A stretch of 64,000 nt of DNA, taken from NCBI GenBank assembly GCA_963791635.1, contig CAWBTC010000001.1:1-64000 (forward strand), written 5' to 3'. The stretch is from VFMC01 sp963791635. Lineage in GTDB: Bacteria > Actinomycetota > Acidimicrobiia > Acidimicrobiales > Ilumatobacteraceae. The notes below the pieces were generated by a model, which ran no database searches, was not told where the DNA came from, and saw only the letters and a program-made list of their open reading frames with translations. The translations under genes and the position numbers were made by a program. Positions 31,514 through 40,273 of this stretch are shown here, one piece after another; positions within the stretch are counted from its first letter, which is position 1; the number at the start of each line of letters is the position of its first letter.

Positions 31514-33550
31514 TCAGGCAGGCAACGGCTCGCAGTCGAAGATGTCGGGGTTGGGGACGTTGTGGGCAGGAGCGAGGCCCACGGTGATGCACACCTCGGT
31601 GGCACGAGGCGGCTTGGTGGCGATGATCAGCACACCGCTGGTGTGGATCGTGTCGTCGTGGGCGTCCCACTCGCGTTGGCCGTCGACGCCGTTGTTGCCC
31701 GACTGCTCGGCCGTGACGTCGTTCCAGTACAGGTGGCCGTGGTAGTCGTCGATGTCGGGCGTGAAGTTGAACGGCGTCCAGCTCACTTCGATCGCTCCGC
31801 CCGCACCGACGCGCACCGTGTCGAGCTGGATGCACGGCTCGCCGACCCCGGTACACACGGGAACCTCGGTCGTCGAGGTCGTCGAGGGCGCAGCGGTAGG
31901 GGCGACCGTGGTGCGCTCGACGGTGGTATCGGGTGCGGCGGTGGTCGCCGTCGTGGTGGCCGAGGCATCGCTGGTGTTGGTGGCGGGCGCGTCGGTCACC
32001 ACTGTCTGCGTCCCTCCCTCCGCACCGGTGGCGGCGCCGTCATCGCCGCCACCGCTGAAGGCAAGTGCAGCGCCGATCGCGAGGGCGATCGCGACCACGA
32101 CGCCTGCGCCGATGAGGGCCCCCTTGCGGGATCCGCCCGAGCCGCCGCCATCACCCGCCGACGCCGGCGGCTCGTACGTCATGCCAGCCGTCGGCGCCTC
32201 ACCTGGACGTGGGGGCGGTGTCCCTGCCAATGCCGGCTGCGGGATCGGCGCCGGCGGCGCCTGAGTCACACCGGTCGCAGTGGGTGCTGCGGGAGGCGCG
32301 GGCGCTGCCGGCAGCGTGGGCGACGACTGAACCGGCGGAGCTGACGGGCTCGGAGCCGCGAACGATGAGCCGGCCGGCGCGGCGACTCCAGGGGGTCCGG
32401 TGGGAATGGGACCAGCAGGCGCGCCGGCAGCGGGCGTCGTGGGCGTTGTTGGGGACGCCGCGACGACAACGGCGGGAGTTGCGCGGCCTGCACCGTCACC
32501 GGCGATCACAGCCGCTCCGAGGGCCACCGAGTGCTTCGGGTGCACATCGATCGCGATGGGTCGACCGAGTTCGGCCGACACGAGTTGGGCGATGAGCGGG
32601 ATGCGCGACGAACCACCCACCAGCAGCACCGAGTAGAGGTCGTCGGGACGCACACCGGCTGAACGCAGCGCGCGCTGCAACACCACGAGCGTGTCGGAGA
32701 GCGCTGGCCGGATCATCGCCTCGAACTCGGCGCGCGTGAGGCGGACATCGGTGTGCACGTTGGGCAGGATCACCGGGATCGACACCTCGGTATCGCTCGA
32801 CAGCGCTTCTTTCGCGGCGACACACTCGTCACGCAACCGGCTCACCGCCGACTGCACCACCGGGTCGTCCTGGTCGAGTTCGTTCACGACGCCGCCGAGT
32901 GCCCGCAGCACGTGCCGGAACACGGCTTCGTCGAAGTCGATCCCGCCGAGGCGTTCGATTCCCTCCGGTTCACCGATCAGTTCGAACCCGGTGGTGGTCT
33001 TGCGCAGCACCGCAGCATCGAAGGTGCCACCGCCCAGGTCGTACACCGCGACGGTGGCCCCAGGATCCAGCCGCTCCAGCGTCGCGTAGTGCACCGCTGC
33101 CGCCTCGGGCTCGGTGATGTAGGTGACGTGGTCGAGGTCGGCGCGCCGCACGGCCTGCTCGAGGAGATCCTTCTTGTACGGACCCCAGTTCGCTGGATGC
33201 GCGACGGCGATCGACGACGGAGGCTCACCCTGACGCTCGGTGACGGTGGCGACCACCGCCTGGAGCACGCGCGCCATGAGCCCGTCGACGCTGTACGGAA
33301 CGCCCCCGAGGAGGATTGCGGTCGTGTCGCCCATGCGACGCTTGAACTCCCGCGACAGGCGACCCGGATCGGTGACACCACGGCGGTTCGCCGCTTCGCC
33401 GGTGAGCACCTGACCGTCTTCGCGCAAGTACACGACCGACGGCATCGAGGCGGTGCGGGTGCCGAGATCGGCGATCTCCAACCGGTCGCCGCGACGAATC
33501 GCCGCCGCGGTGTAGGTGGTCCCCAGATCGACACCCAATGCGTACGCCAT
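31514..33550 (-). CDS. Membrane-anchored Hsp70-like ATPase with outside C-terminal domain, 678 aa
   Basis: ATG 33550 is preceded by GAGGGAGAAG. Residues 1-352 are an Hsp70/actin-fold ATPase: VDLGTTYTAAAI (phosphate 1), VAVYDLGGGTFDAAV (phosphate 2) and SVLLVGGSSRIP (adenosine). The usual substrate-binding domain is absent. A Pro/Ala-rich linker covers ~353-475, then one transmembrane helix (KGALIGAGVVVAIALAIGAALA) at ~477-498, a Thr/Ala-rich spacer, and a ~115-residue C-terminal domain with four Cys (PVCTGVGEPC, EVCITVG, FDCEPLPA) that should lie outside. It is the first gene of the ini-like operon and divergent from the aminotransferase. Confidence 0.88.
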   Translation of the reverse strand: MAYALGVDLGTTYTAAAIRRGDRLEIADLGTRTASMPSVVYLREDGQVLTGEAANRRGVTDPGRLSREFKRRMGDTTAILLGGVPYSVDGLMARVLQAVVATVTERQGEPPSSIAVAHPANWGPYKKDLLEQAVRRADLDHVTYITEPEAAAVHYATLERLDPGATVAVYDLGGGTFDAAVLRKTTTGFELIGEPEGIERLGGIDFDEAVFRHVLRALGGVVNELDQDDPVVQSAVSRLRDECVAAKEALSSDTEVSIPVILPNVHTDVRLTRAEFEAMIRPALSDTLVVLQRALRSAGVRPDDLYSVLLVGGSSRIPLIAQLVSAELGRPIAIDVHPKHSVALGAAVIAGDGAGRATPAVVVAASPTTPTTPAAGAPAGPIPTGPPGVAAPAGSSFAAPSPSAPPVQSSPTLPAAPAPPAAPTATGVTQAPPAPIPQPALAGTPPPRPGEAPTAGMTYEPPASAGDGGGSGGSRKGALIGAGVVVAIALAIGAALAFSGGGDDGAATGAEGGTQTVVTDAPATNTSDASATTTATTAAPDTTVERTTVAPTAAPSTTSTTEVPVCTGVGEPCIQLDTVRVGAGGAIEVSWTPFNFTPDIDDYHGHLYWNDVTAEQSGNNGVDGQREWDAHDDTIHTSGVLIIATKPPRATEVCITVGLAPAHNVPNPDIFDCEPLPA

Positions 33551-33687
33551 GCGCGAACTTCTCCCTCGTTCGTTCCCTTGCCATCGTCGGTCGAGCAGCG
33601 GTTGCCGTCTCCCACGCACCAGCCGTTCGGAGCCCGAAGCTTCGCACATGGGACGCGCCCTGCGAATCGGGAGAATCACCGACGTGC

Positions 33688-33715
33688 TTTCGAGATTCGT
33701 ACGGTTGGCTACGAT
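33688..33715 (+). promoter_or_regulatory. Possible leaderless promoter of the aminotransferase gene
   Basis: A TANNNT-type -10 box TACGAT (33710-33715) ends 8 bp before ATG 33724, with TTTCGA at 33688 about 16 bp upstream as a weak -35. This spacing would start the mRNA at or near the A of ATG, common for leaderless genes in actinobacteria. No Shine-Dalgarno is seen. Direct repeats TTCGTAC at 33696 and 33717 flank the box. Confidence 0.4.
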
Positions 33716-33723
33716 CTTCGTAC

Positions 33724-35118
33724 ATGAGCACCGACCTCTCCGATCGCGCCGCACGCCATCTCTGGATGCACTTCACCCGCCTTGCCGGCTTCCAGGACCA
33801 CGAGGTGCCCGTGATCGTGCAGGGCGAGGGCTGCTACGTCACCGACCAGCACGGCAAGCGCTACCTCGATGGCCTCTCCGGCCTGTTCACCGTGCAGGTG
33901 GGCCACGGCCGACCCGAGCTCGGCGACGCGGCGAAGCGCCAGTCCGACAAGCTCGCTTACTTCCCCACGTGGTCCTTCGCCCACGAACCCGCGATCGAGC
34001 TCGCAACCCGCCTCGCGGCGCACGCACCGGGCGACCTCAACCGCGCCTTCTTCACCCCCAGCGGTGGCGACGCGGTGGAGACCGCGTTCAAGCTTGCCCG
34101 TCAGTACTGGAAGCTGCGCGGTCAGCCGAGCCGCACGAAGGTGATCTCGCGTTATCTCGCGTACCACGGCACCTCGATGGGCGCGCTCAGCATCACCGGC
34201 GTGCCGTCGATCAAGACGCCGTTCGAGCCGCTCGTGCCAGGAGCGATCAAGGTCCAGACGCCGTATCAGTACCGCTGCCACGACTGTGGCCACCTCGACG
34301 GTTGCACGCTGCGGTGCGCCGACGACGTCGCACTCCGCATCGAGATGGAAGGCCCCGACAGCGTGGCCGCGGTCTTCATGGAACCGCTCCAGAACACCGG
34401 CGGCGCGTTCGCTCCGCCCGAGGGCTACTGGAAGCGAGTGCGCGAGATCTGCGACCACTATGACGTGCTGCTCGTGAGCGATGAAGTCATCTGCGCATTC
34501 GGTCGCCTCGGCCACATGTTCGGCTCACAGCGTTACGGGTACCAGCCCGACATGATCACCTTTGCCAAGGGCATCACGTCCGGCTACGCGCCGCTCGGTG
34601 GGGTGATGATCAGCGACGGTCTGGCTGCGCCGTTCATGGAGAACACCGCGACGTTCATGCAAGGCCAGACCTTCGGCGCTCATCCCGTGTCGTGTGCGGT
34701 GGCCAACGCCAACCTCGACATCCTCGAGTCGGAGGACATCTGCGGTCACGTGCTCGCCAACGAGGTCGAGTTCACCCGTTTGCTGCAGGGGTTGCGCGAC
34801 ATCCCGCTCGTCGGCGATGTGCGCGGCGCGGGCTACTTCCACGCGATCGAGCTCGTCACGGACCAGGCCACCAAAGGCACCTTCGACGACGCAGAAGCCG
34901 AGTGGCTGTTGCGCGGCTACCTCTCGCCGCGGCTGTACGACGCCGGCCTCATCTGCCGTGCCGACGATCGCGGTGAGCCGGTGATCACCATCAGCCCACC
35001 GCTGATCGCCGGCCCGGAGGAGTTCGCCTTCATCGAACGGACACTGCGCACCGTGCTCACCGATGCGTCCGAGGCATTCGCCGCACGCGCCGGGACCAGC
35101 GTGAAGATCCGACCATGA
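33724..35118 (+). CDS. Class III PLP-dependent aminotransferase
   Basis: 464 aa. The PLP lysine is in ITFAKGITSGYAPLGG, the Asp anchor in LLVSDEVICAFGRLG, and the phosphate site in FTPSGGDAVETAFKLARQYW. The family transfers amino groups from omega-amino donors or diamines to keto acids. An inserted Cys-rich loop (YRCHDCGHLDGCTLRC) is seen in some relatives and could bind metal. The gene ends in a triplicated 14-bp junction with the Lrp regulator, which probably controls it. Confidence 0.92.
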   Translation: MSTDLSDRAARHLWMHFTRLAGFQDHEVPVIVQGEGCYVTDQHGKRYLDGLSGLFTVQVGHGRPELGDAAKRQSDKLAYFPTWSFAHEPAIELATRLAAHAPGDLNRAFFTPSGGDAVETAFKLARQYWKLRGQPSRTKVISRYLAYHGTSMGALSITGVPSIKTPFEPLVPGAIKVQTPYQYRCHDCGHLDGCTLRCADDVALRIEMEGPDSVAAVFMEPLQNTGGAFAPPEGYWKRVREICDHYDVLLVSDEVICAFGRLGHMFGSQRYGYQPDMITFAKGITSGYAPLGGVMISDGLAAPFMENTATFMQGQTFGAHPVSCAVANANLDILESEDICGHVLANEVEFTRLLQGLRDIPLVGDVRGAGYFHAIELVTDQATKGTFDDAEAEWLLRGYLSPRLYDAGLICRADDRGEPVITISPPLIAGPEEFAFIERTLRTVLTDASEAFAARAGTSVKIRP

Positions 35119-35147
35119 GGATCCGACCATGAAGATCCGACCATGAA
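35106..35147 (+). repeat. 14-bp tandem repeat spanning the aminotransferase stop and Lrp start
   Basis: GATCCGACCATGA(G/A) is repeated three times (35106, 35120, 35134), giving three consecutive ATGs at 35115, 35129 and 35143. The first two head five-codon mini-frames (M-R/K-I-R-P-stop) that each end at the next ATGA; only the third opens the Lrp gene. Confidence 0.9.
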
Positions 35148-35583
35148 GATCGATGCGATCGACCAATCGATCGTCGAGATCCTCCAACGCGACGGTCGCA
35201 CCCCGTTCACCGCCATCGCCCAGGAGATCGGACTCAGCGAAGGCGCGATCCGCAAACGGGTGCAGCGCCTCACCGAGTCGGGCTACATGCAGGTGGTCGC
35301 CGTCACCGATCCGATGGGCCTCGGCGAACGTCGGGTCGCCCTGATCGGGGTGCGGATCGACGGCCGGACCGAGACCGTCGCAGCATGGATCGGCGACATC
35401 ACCGCGGTCGAGTACCTCGTTGCCACGGCCGGCCGCTACGACCTGATGTTCGAGGTGATCGTCGACAGCGAACAGCACCTGCTCGACCTCCTGTCCGACC
35501 TGCGCGAACGCGACGACGTGGTGGAGGTAGAAGCCTTCCCATGCCTCAAGCTCTACAAACAGACCTTCGCCTGGGGCACCTGA
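35143..35583 (+). CDS. Lrp/AsnC-family transcriptional regulator
   Basis: 146 aa. The N-terminal HTH is MKIDAIDQSIVEILQRDGRT with FTAIAQEIGLSEGAIRKRVQ as recognition helix. The C-terminal RAM (ACT-like) ligand domain carries ITAVEYLVATAGRYDLMFEV, which has the GxYD amino-acid contact. Such proteins sense amino acids and often govern the gene beside them, here the aminotransferase. Its start is the third ATG of the 14-bp repeat. Confidence 0.93.
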   Translation: MKIDAIDQSIVEILQRDGRTPFTAIAQEIGLSEGAIRKRVQRLTESGYMQVVAVTDPMGLGERRVALIGVRIDGRTETVAAWIGDITAVEYLVATAGRYDLMFEVIVDSEQHLLDLLSDLRERDDVVEVEAFPCLKLYKQTFAWGT

Positions 35584-35595
35584 AACCCCCAGCGC

Positions 35596-35696
35596 GATGA
35601 GAGCTGAGCGTCCGTACGGGGCTCATCTCTCATCGGGTACGGAACCCGCCGGAACACGATGAGAGATCCGGTCGGCACCGACACTCATCTCTCATG
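35596..35696. repeat. Palindromic repeat family 2 (ATGAGAGAT), two copies
   Basis: Copies at 35596-35634 and 35658-35696, each 39 bp, have GATGAGAG at the left and CTCTCAT(C) at the right around a GC-rich centre. They sit between the convergent Lrp and amidase genes, where a two-way terminator would be useful, but no T-tracts follow. Confidence 0.88.
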
Positions 35697-35720
35697 CGGT
35701 GGGTTGTGGTGGGGTGGGGG

Positions 35721-37151
35721 TCAGATCGGGGGGCGGCGGCCGGTGAACTGCGGCAGGGCGACCTCGACGGCACGGCCCACGCGCAGCACCGAGTCCTCGC
35801 GCCACCGCTGCCCCACGATCTGCAGGCCGATCGGCACCCCGTCGAGACCCTCCCCGACATGAACCCCGCACGGCACGCTCAGCGCGGGGCACGGCGCCAC
35901 GAGGTTGAAGATCCCGGTCATGTCCTCGCTGTGATAGCGGCCGTCCTCGGGGAGATCGGGTGCGGTGCGCTCGGCCTTCGACGCCGCGATCGGCGGCATC
36001 GCCATCGTCGGGCACAGCAGCGCATCCCGTCCGGCGAGCACACCCGACACCCGTCGCCAGAGATCGGTCCGTGCGAGCTCCAGCCGCTTGTAGTCGGTCG
36101 CCGACATCGAGTTGCCAAGCTCGATCAGCTTGACCACGTCGGGATCCATCACGTCTGCGTGCTGCTCGACCAGGTGGCCGAAGTAGGCAGACATGAACAC
36201 GCCCCACAACTGGATCCACACCCATTCGTCGTCGGCACCGATGTTCGGATCCACCTCCTCCACCAGTGCGCCGGCGGCGGCAAGCGCCTCGCCCGCCGTG
36301 CGCACCGCCGCCTCGATCTGAGGATGCACGAACCAGTTGCCGAGGTCGATGCTCAAGCCGAAGCGCATGCCGCGCACATCGCTCGGGGTAGGCCCGTCGA
36401 GATCGAGCGGAGCGGTGACCGACAGGATGTCACGCTCATCGGGGCCCTGGGTGCAGGCGAGGAACAATCGCGCGTCGTCGACGCTACGAGCCAATGGTCC
36501 GTGATGACTGATCGAATCGAACAGTCCGGGCAACACGTCCATGGGGATCCGGCCGATCCCCGGCTTCAGACCCACGACGCCGCTCCACGACGCAGGAATG
36601 CGCACCGATCCACCCATGTCACTGCCCTCGGCAAGCGCGACGCAGCCGGTGACCACGGCGGTCGCGCTGCCACCGGACGATCCACCGGGCGTGAGGGCCG
36701 GGTTCCACGCGTTGCGCGTGGTGCCCCACATCGGGCTGTCGGTCTGGAGCGTGTGGGCGAACTCCGGACTCGTAGTCGCGCCGATCACGATTGCCCCTGC
36801 TCGCCGCAGCGCATCCGTGATGTAGGCATCGTGATCGGCAACGACGTCGGCATGGGTTCGCGACCCGACCGTGAACCGCCGGCCGGCCACGTGCGAGGTC
36901 TCCTTCACTGCCACCGGAACACCGAACAACCGACCGCATGTCGCGCCGCGGGCAGCAGCATCCGCGGCGGCACGAGCCTCGGCACGGGCCTCGTCGGCCC
37001 ACACATGGGCGAAGCAGTTCAGCTTCGGTTGCACTTCCTCGATTCGGGCGAGCGCGACCTCCACGAGATCGAGCGGAGAACAGGCACCGGAGGCCACGAG
37101 GGCGGCCTGATCGGCGGCAGAGGCGTAACAACGGTCGAGATCGGCGGGCAC
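35721..37151 (-). CDS. Amidase-signature family amidase
   Basis: The GTG at 37151 is chosen (frame opens earlier over the DUF192 gene). 476 aa with the Ser-cisSer-Lys triad: Lys in FGVPVAVKETSH (about residue 81), the Gly/Ser motif TPGGSSGGSATAV, and SDMGGSVRIPASWSGVVG for cis-Ser and nucleophile Ser. It hydrolyses amides; substrate unknown (family includes indole-acetamide, 6-aminohexanoate and glutamyl-tRNA amidotransferase A types). No GatB/C is present, so it is not the tRNA enzyme. It is divergent from the DUF192 gene. Confidence 0.9.
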   Translation of the reverse strand: MPADLDRCYASAADQAALVASGACSPLDLVEVALARIEEVQPKLNCFAHVWADEARAEARAAADAAARGATCGRLFGVPVAVKETSHVAGRRFTVGSRTHADVVADHDAYITDALRRAGAIVIGATTSPEFAHTLQTDSPMWGTTRNAWNPALTPGGSSGGSATAVVTGCVALAEGSDMGGSVRIPASWSGVVGLKPGIGRIPMDVLPGLFDSISHHGPLARSVDDARLFLACTQGPDERDILSVTAPLDLDGPTPSDVRGMRFGLSIDLGNWFVHPQIEAAVRTAGEALAAAGALVEEVDPNIGADDEWVWIQLWGVFMSAYFGHLVEQHADVMDPDVVKLIELGNSMSATDYKRLELARTDLWRRVSGVLAGRDALLCPTMAMPPIAASKAERTAPDLPEDGRYHSEDMTGIFNLVAPCPALSVPCGVHVGEGLDGVPIGLQIVGQRWREDSVLRVGRAVEVALPQFTGRRPPI

Positions 37152-37204
37152 GCCCGGACGGTACCTCGCCGCGAGGCAGGCGCCGCGCGTGCAAGGCTGT
37201 AGGG

Positions 37205-37534
37205 GTGGCGTGGATCGTGAGCGACGGCATCGTGATGGCGTCCGCGGAGATGGCGGGCGATCGCCGGTCCCGCAACAAGGGCTTGCTCGGCCGCGATGGC
37301 CTCGACGGCGCACTCGTCGTGGAGCGATGCCGTTGGATCCACACGATCGGCATGCACTTCCCGCTCGACGTCGCCTACCTCGACGAGACGGGCACCGTGA
37401 TCAAGACGGTCCGGATGCCACGCCACCGCGTCGGTGCCCCGGTGTGGAGAGCGCGCTCGGTGATCGAGGCGGAGGCGGGTGCATTCGCCCGCTGGGGGCT
37501 GCACGTCGGGCTTGTGATCGAGCTGCGCGAGTGA
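37205..37534 (+). CDS. DUF192 family protein, 109 aa
   Basis: GTG 37205 start. It contains the DUF192 marks AGDRRSRNKGLLGRDGLDGA, WIHTIGMHFPLDVAYLDETG and TVIKTVRMPRHRVGAP. The fold is a small beta barrel; function is unsettled (possible exported or binding protein, but no signal peptide is seen here). Its stop overlaps the rsmI start (GTGA), so the two are coupled. Confidence 0.88.
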   Translation: MAWIVSDGIVMASAEMAGDRRSRNKGLLGRDGLDGALVVERCRWIHTIGMHFPLDVAYLDETGTVIKTVRMPRHRVGAPVWRARSVIEAEAGAFARWGLHVGLVIELRE

Positions 37535-38430
37535 CCGTTGCCTCGACCGTCCACGATCCAACGCCCACTCGAGGCCGCCTGGTGCTCGTGGCCACCCCGA
37601 TCGGCAACCTCGGCGACCTGTCGCCACGAGCGGTCGAGGCACTGCGTACCGCCGCGCTGGTCTGCTGCGAGGACACCCGTCGAACCGGCAAGCTGCTCTA
37701 CCTCGCCGGCATCAGTGCACGGATGGCCGTCGCCAACGAACACACCGAGACCGCCCGGGTCGACGAGGTGCTCGAGTTGCTCACTGCCGGCCACGACGTC
37801 GCAGTCGTGAGCGACGCCGGCACGCCCGGCATCTCCGATCCCGGCGAACGCCTGGTGCGCGCCGTGCTCGACGCGGGTCATTCGGTGACCGCTGTCCCGG
37901 GTCCGGCGGCTGTGGTGATGGCGCTCGTGATGAGCGGCATCGACAGCACTCGCTTCGTGTTCGAGGGCTTCCTGCCCCGATCGGGCAGTGAGCGCAGCGA
38001 GCGCATCGCCGAGGTGGCAGCAGAGCGCCGCACGACGGTGCTCTACGAGGCGCCGCACCGGATCGTGCGCACGGTCCACGATCTGCACGCCGCGTGCGGA
38101 GGCGATCGCCGAGTGGCCATTGCGCGCGAACTGACGAAGCTGCACGAGGAGCTCTGGCACGGCTCCCTGGCCGACGCAGTCGCTCACGTCGATGAGGTGG
38201 AACCGCGCGGCGAGTACGTCGTGGTGGTTGCCGGTGCAGCACCGCCGGTCGCTGCCGACGACGATGCGATCCGACGAGCGCTGGGTGAACAACTCGCGAC
38301 CGGCGCCACACGCAAGGACGCGGTGGCTACGGTGACGACTCGGCTCGGCGCGTCGAAGCGCCGGGTGTACGAGATCGCGACGGGCCTGCCCCGAGACCTC
38401 GCGAACCAGACCCCCGACGGAACGACATGA
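37531..38430 (+). CDS. rsmI: 16S rRNA (cytidine1402-2'-O)-methyltransferase RsmI
   Basis: 299 aa tetrapyrrole-methylase fold: LVLVATPIGNLGDLSPRAVE opens the domain, CCEDTRRTGKLL is diagnostic, AVVSDAGTPGISDPG and VTAVPGPAAVVMALVMSG are the SAM-binding loops, and TTVLYEAPHRIVRTVHDL follows. It methylates the ribose of C1402 in the decoding centre using SAM. A short C-terminal extension forms a helical domain. Coupled with DUF192 before and a HAD phosphatase after (ATGA overlap). Confidence 0.96.
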   Translation: MTVASTVHDPTPTRGRLVLVATPIGNLGDLSPRAVEALRTAALVCCEDTRRTGKLLYLAGISARMAVANEHTETARVDEVLELLTAGHDVAVVSDAGTPGISDPGERLVRAVLDAGHSVTAVPGPAAVVMALVMSGIDSTRFVFEGFLPRSGSERSERIAEVAAERRTTVLYEAPHRIVRTVHDLHAACGGDRRVAIARELTKLHEELWHGSLADAVAHVDEVEPRGEYVVVVAGAAPPVAADDDAIRRALGEQLATGATRKDAVATVTTRLGASKRRVYEIATGLPRDLANQTPDGTT

Positions 38431-39227
38431 GTGAGTACTCCGAGATCGCCAGCACAGGGCCCAGCGCCGCGTTCTTCGACCTCGACCGCACCCTGATCAG
38501 CGGCTCGAGCACCTTCGTGTTCGGTGTCGCTGCGTGGAAGGCCGGCCTGATCGCGAAGCGCCAGTTCGCCCGTGACGCCGCAGCAGCGCTCACGTTCCGT
38601 CTCACCGGCGCGAGCGACGAGACGTCGCATGGGGTGCGCGACCGCATCCTCGGTGCCGTGAAGGGCGTGCGCCGCGACGACCTCGTGGGCCTCAACACCG
38701 ACATCGTGCCGAAGCTGATGGAGCGGGTGCGGCCAGAGGCACGACAGCTGGTGGACATGCACCGCCACGCCGGCCGCGCCACCTACATCGTCTCGGCGTC
38801 GCCCGTGGAGCTGGTGAACCCGCTCGCCACTGCGATGGGCATGTCGGGCGGCATCGGCACCGTGAGCGAGATCGTCGATGGTGAGTACACCGGCCGTCTC
38901 GCCGGCCCCTTCTGCTACGGCGAGGGCAAGGTCGATGCGATCAACGATCTCGCCCGCTGGGAAGGCCTCGACCTCGCCCAGTGCTACGCCTACAGCGACT
39001 CCGCGAGCGACCTGCCGATGATGGAGGCCGTGGGCCATCCCGTCGCAGTGAACCCTGACGGAAAACTCGAACGCATCGCGCACCGACGCGGCTGGCCGAT
39101 CGTGATCTTCAGCCGGCGCACGAAGGCCGTCGTACGCCGCACCTCGCAGGGCATCGGTGCCACATCGCTCGCCATCGGCTCGTTCGTCGCCGGCGCCAAG
39201 TACGCCACGCAGCGGATCAGCAAGTAG
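38427..39227 (+). CDS. HAD-IB family hydrolase (SerB-like), 266 aa
   Basis: Starts at ATG 38427, overlapping the rsmI stop. Motif I FFDLDRTLISGSS has the nucleophile Asp and acid Asp, motif II Ser is in TYIVSASPVELVNPLA, and motifs III/IV are in GEGKVDAINDLA and YAYSDSASDLPMM. This is the HAD-IB subfamily near phosphoserine phosphatase; related actinobacterial proteins act on phospholipids or sugar phosphates. The C-terminal ~45 residues are basic with a weak hydrophobic stretch. Confidence 0.9.
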   Translation: MSEYSEIASTGPSAAFFDLDRTLISGSSTFVFGVAAWKAGLIAKRQFARDAAAALTFRLTGASDETSHGVRDRILGAVKGVRRDDLVGLNTDIVPKLMERVRPEARQLVDMHRHAGRATYIVSASPVELVNPLATAMGMSGGIGTVSEIVDGEYTGRLAGPFCYGEGKVDAINDLARWEGLDLAQCYAYSDSASDLPMMEAVGHPVAVNPDGKLERIAHRRGWPIVIFSRRTKAVVRRTSQGIGATSLAIGSFVAGAKYATQRISK

Positions 39228-39267
39228 CGGCCCACGAACAGGGGATGTCCCGCACCGGTCCACAGGT

Positions 39268-39309
39268 ATCCCGAAGACATCCCGAAGACATCCCGAGGAC
39301 ATCCCGCAG
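39268..39309. repeat. 11-bp tandem repeat ATCCCGAAGAC, about four units
   Basis: Units start at 39268, 39279, 39290 and 39301. The complementary GGGATGTCC occurs at 39242, so the array can fold back on it. It lies between the convergent HAD and thioesterase genes. Confidence 0.85.
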
Positions 39310-39320
39310 ATGACCGGCGT

Positions 39321-40130
39321 TCAGCGCGGCAGGAGCGCGAGCTGCCGGCTGAGTGCCACGAGGGTGCCGGTGCTGTCCCACACCTCGCCGTCCTCTTCGA
39401 ACATCCCCCCATGCACGAAGCGCGTGCGGAAGACGCAGCGCACCGGGCCCGGGGCCGGCAACGCGCGCACGTGCACCGTGAGCTCCACCGTCGGCACCCA
39501 GCCAGCAGGGATGTCGACGTTGAACACCGCCGGCGGCAGCGCATCGGCCACCAACAGCATCGAGAGGCTGTCCAGCGGCCGGCCGTCGGAGAAGCCGAAC
39601 CAGCCGGCCATCTCGGCCACGCCGGCCCGTTCGCCGCGCAGCCAACCCGCATGATCGGGGTGCAGCCGAACCGAGAGGTGATCCATCATCGGCACGGGCA
39701 CCGGCCCCCTCGCCTCGCGCGGGATGCATTCCTCCCAGGGCGGGAGCAGGGGCGGCGCGCCGTTCATCGACACGAAGTCGCTCGCCGCGTTCGAGGCGAG
39801 GTCACCGAACGTGCCGAGCACGTGGATGACCGTTCGGCTGTGGCCGTCCGGCTCCACCGCGGTGAGGCTGCCCGCAACGGTGGCGAACCGCTTGCCAGCC
39901 TTCACCACCTCTCCCTGCACGACCGCTGGCCCGGGTCGTCCGGGCGACAAGTAGTGCGCTGTCAGCGACACCGGGTCGGGGCGCCCTGCCACCTGGCGCA
40001 ACCCGCTCGCAGCGAGCGCCATCAGGTACCCGCCATTGGCGTTGCCACCGATGTCCCAACCGTCGTGGATCGCCGTCGTGCCGTCCGGAGCGACATGGGT
40101 TGCGTCATCGAACTCACTCATCCGGGCCAT
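39321..40130 (-). CDS. Acyl-CoA thioesterase-like double hot-dog protein
   Basis: Start ATG 40130 or ATG 40121; neither has a strong ribosome site. The ~269-aa protein has two hot-dog halves: GWDIGGNANGGYLMALAASG, SLTAHYLSPGRPGPAVVQGE and GKRFATVAGSL in the first; GRPLDSLSMLLVADALPPAV and PTVELTVHVRALPAPGPVRC in the second. This is the TesB-like/DUF arrangement that hydrolyses acyl-CoA esters. It is divergent from metG. Confidence 0.85.
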   Translation of the reverse strand: MARMSEFDDATHVAPDGTTAIHDGWDIGGNANGGYLMALAASGLRQVAGRPDPVSLTAHYLSPGRPGPAVVQGEVVKAGKRFATVAGSLTAVEPDGHSRTVIHVLGTFGDLASNAASDFVSMNGAPPLLPPWEECIPREARGPVPVPMMDHLSVRLHPDHAGWLRGERAGVAEMAGWFGFSDGRPLDSLSMLLVADALPPAVFNVDIPAGWVPTVELTVHVRALPAPGPVRCVFRTRFVHGGMFEEDGEVWDSTGTLVALSRQLALLPR

Positions 40131-40273
40131 TGTGACCGCAGAAAGACCTTGCCGACGACAGTGCCCGTCGCCGTATCCTGTGGCTCGTGGCACGTCATCT
40201 CCTTTCACGTCGAATGCGCACCGGCTCCTGACCGTTCCAGAGCCGTTGTTCGCCATTCCCGAAAGGACCTCCC

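Noticed and set aside
33538..33723. N-terminal extension of the aminotransferase
   Set aside because: The extension overlaps the Hsp70 start on the other strand and has no family similarity; MSTDLSDRAA from 33724 matches the usual beginning.
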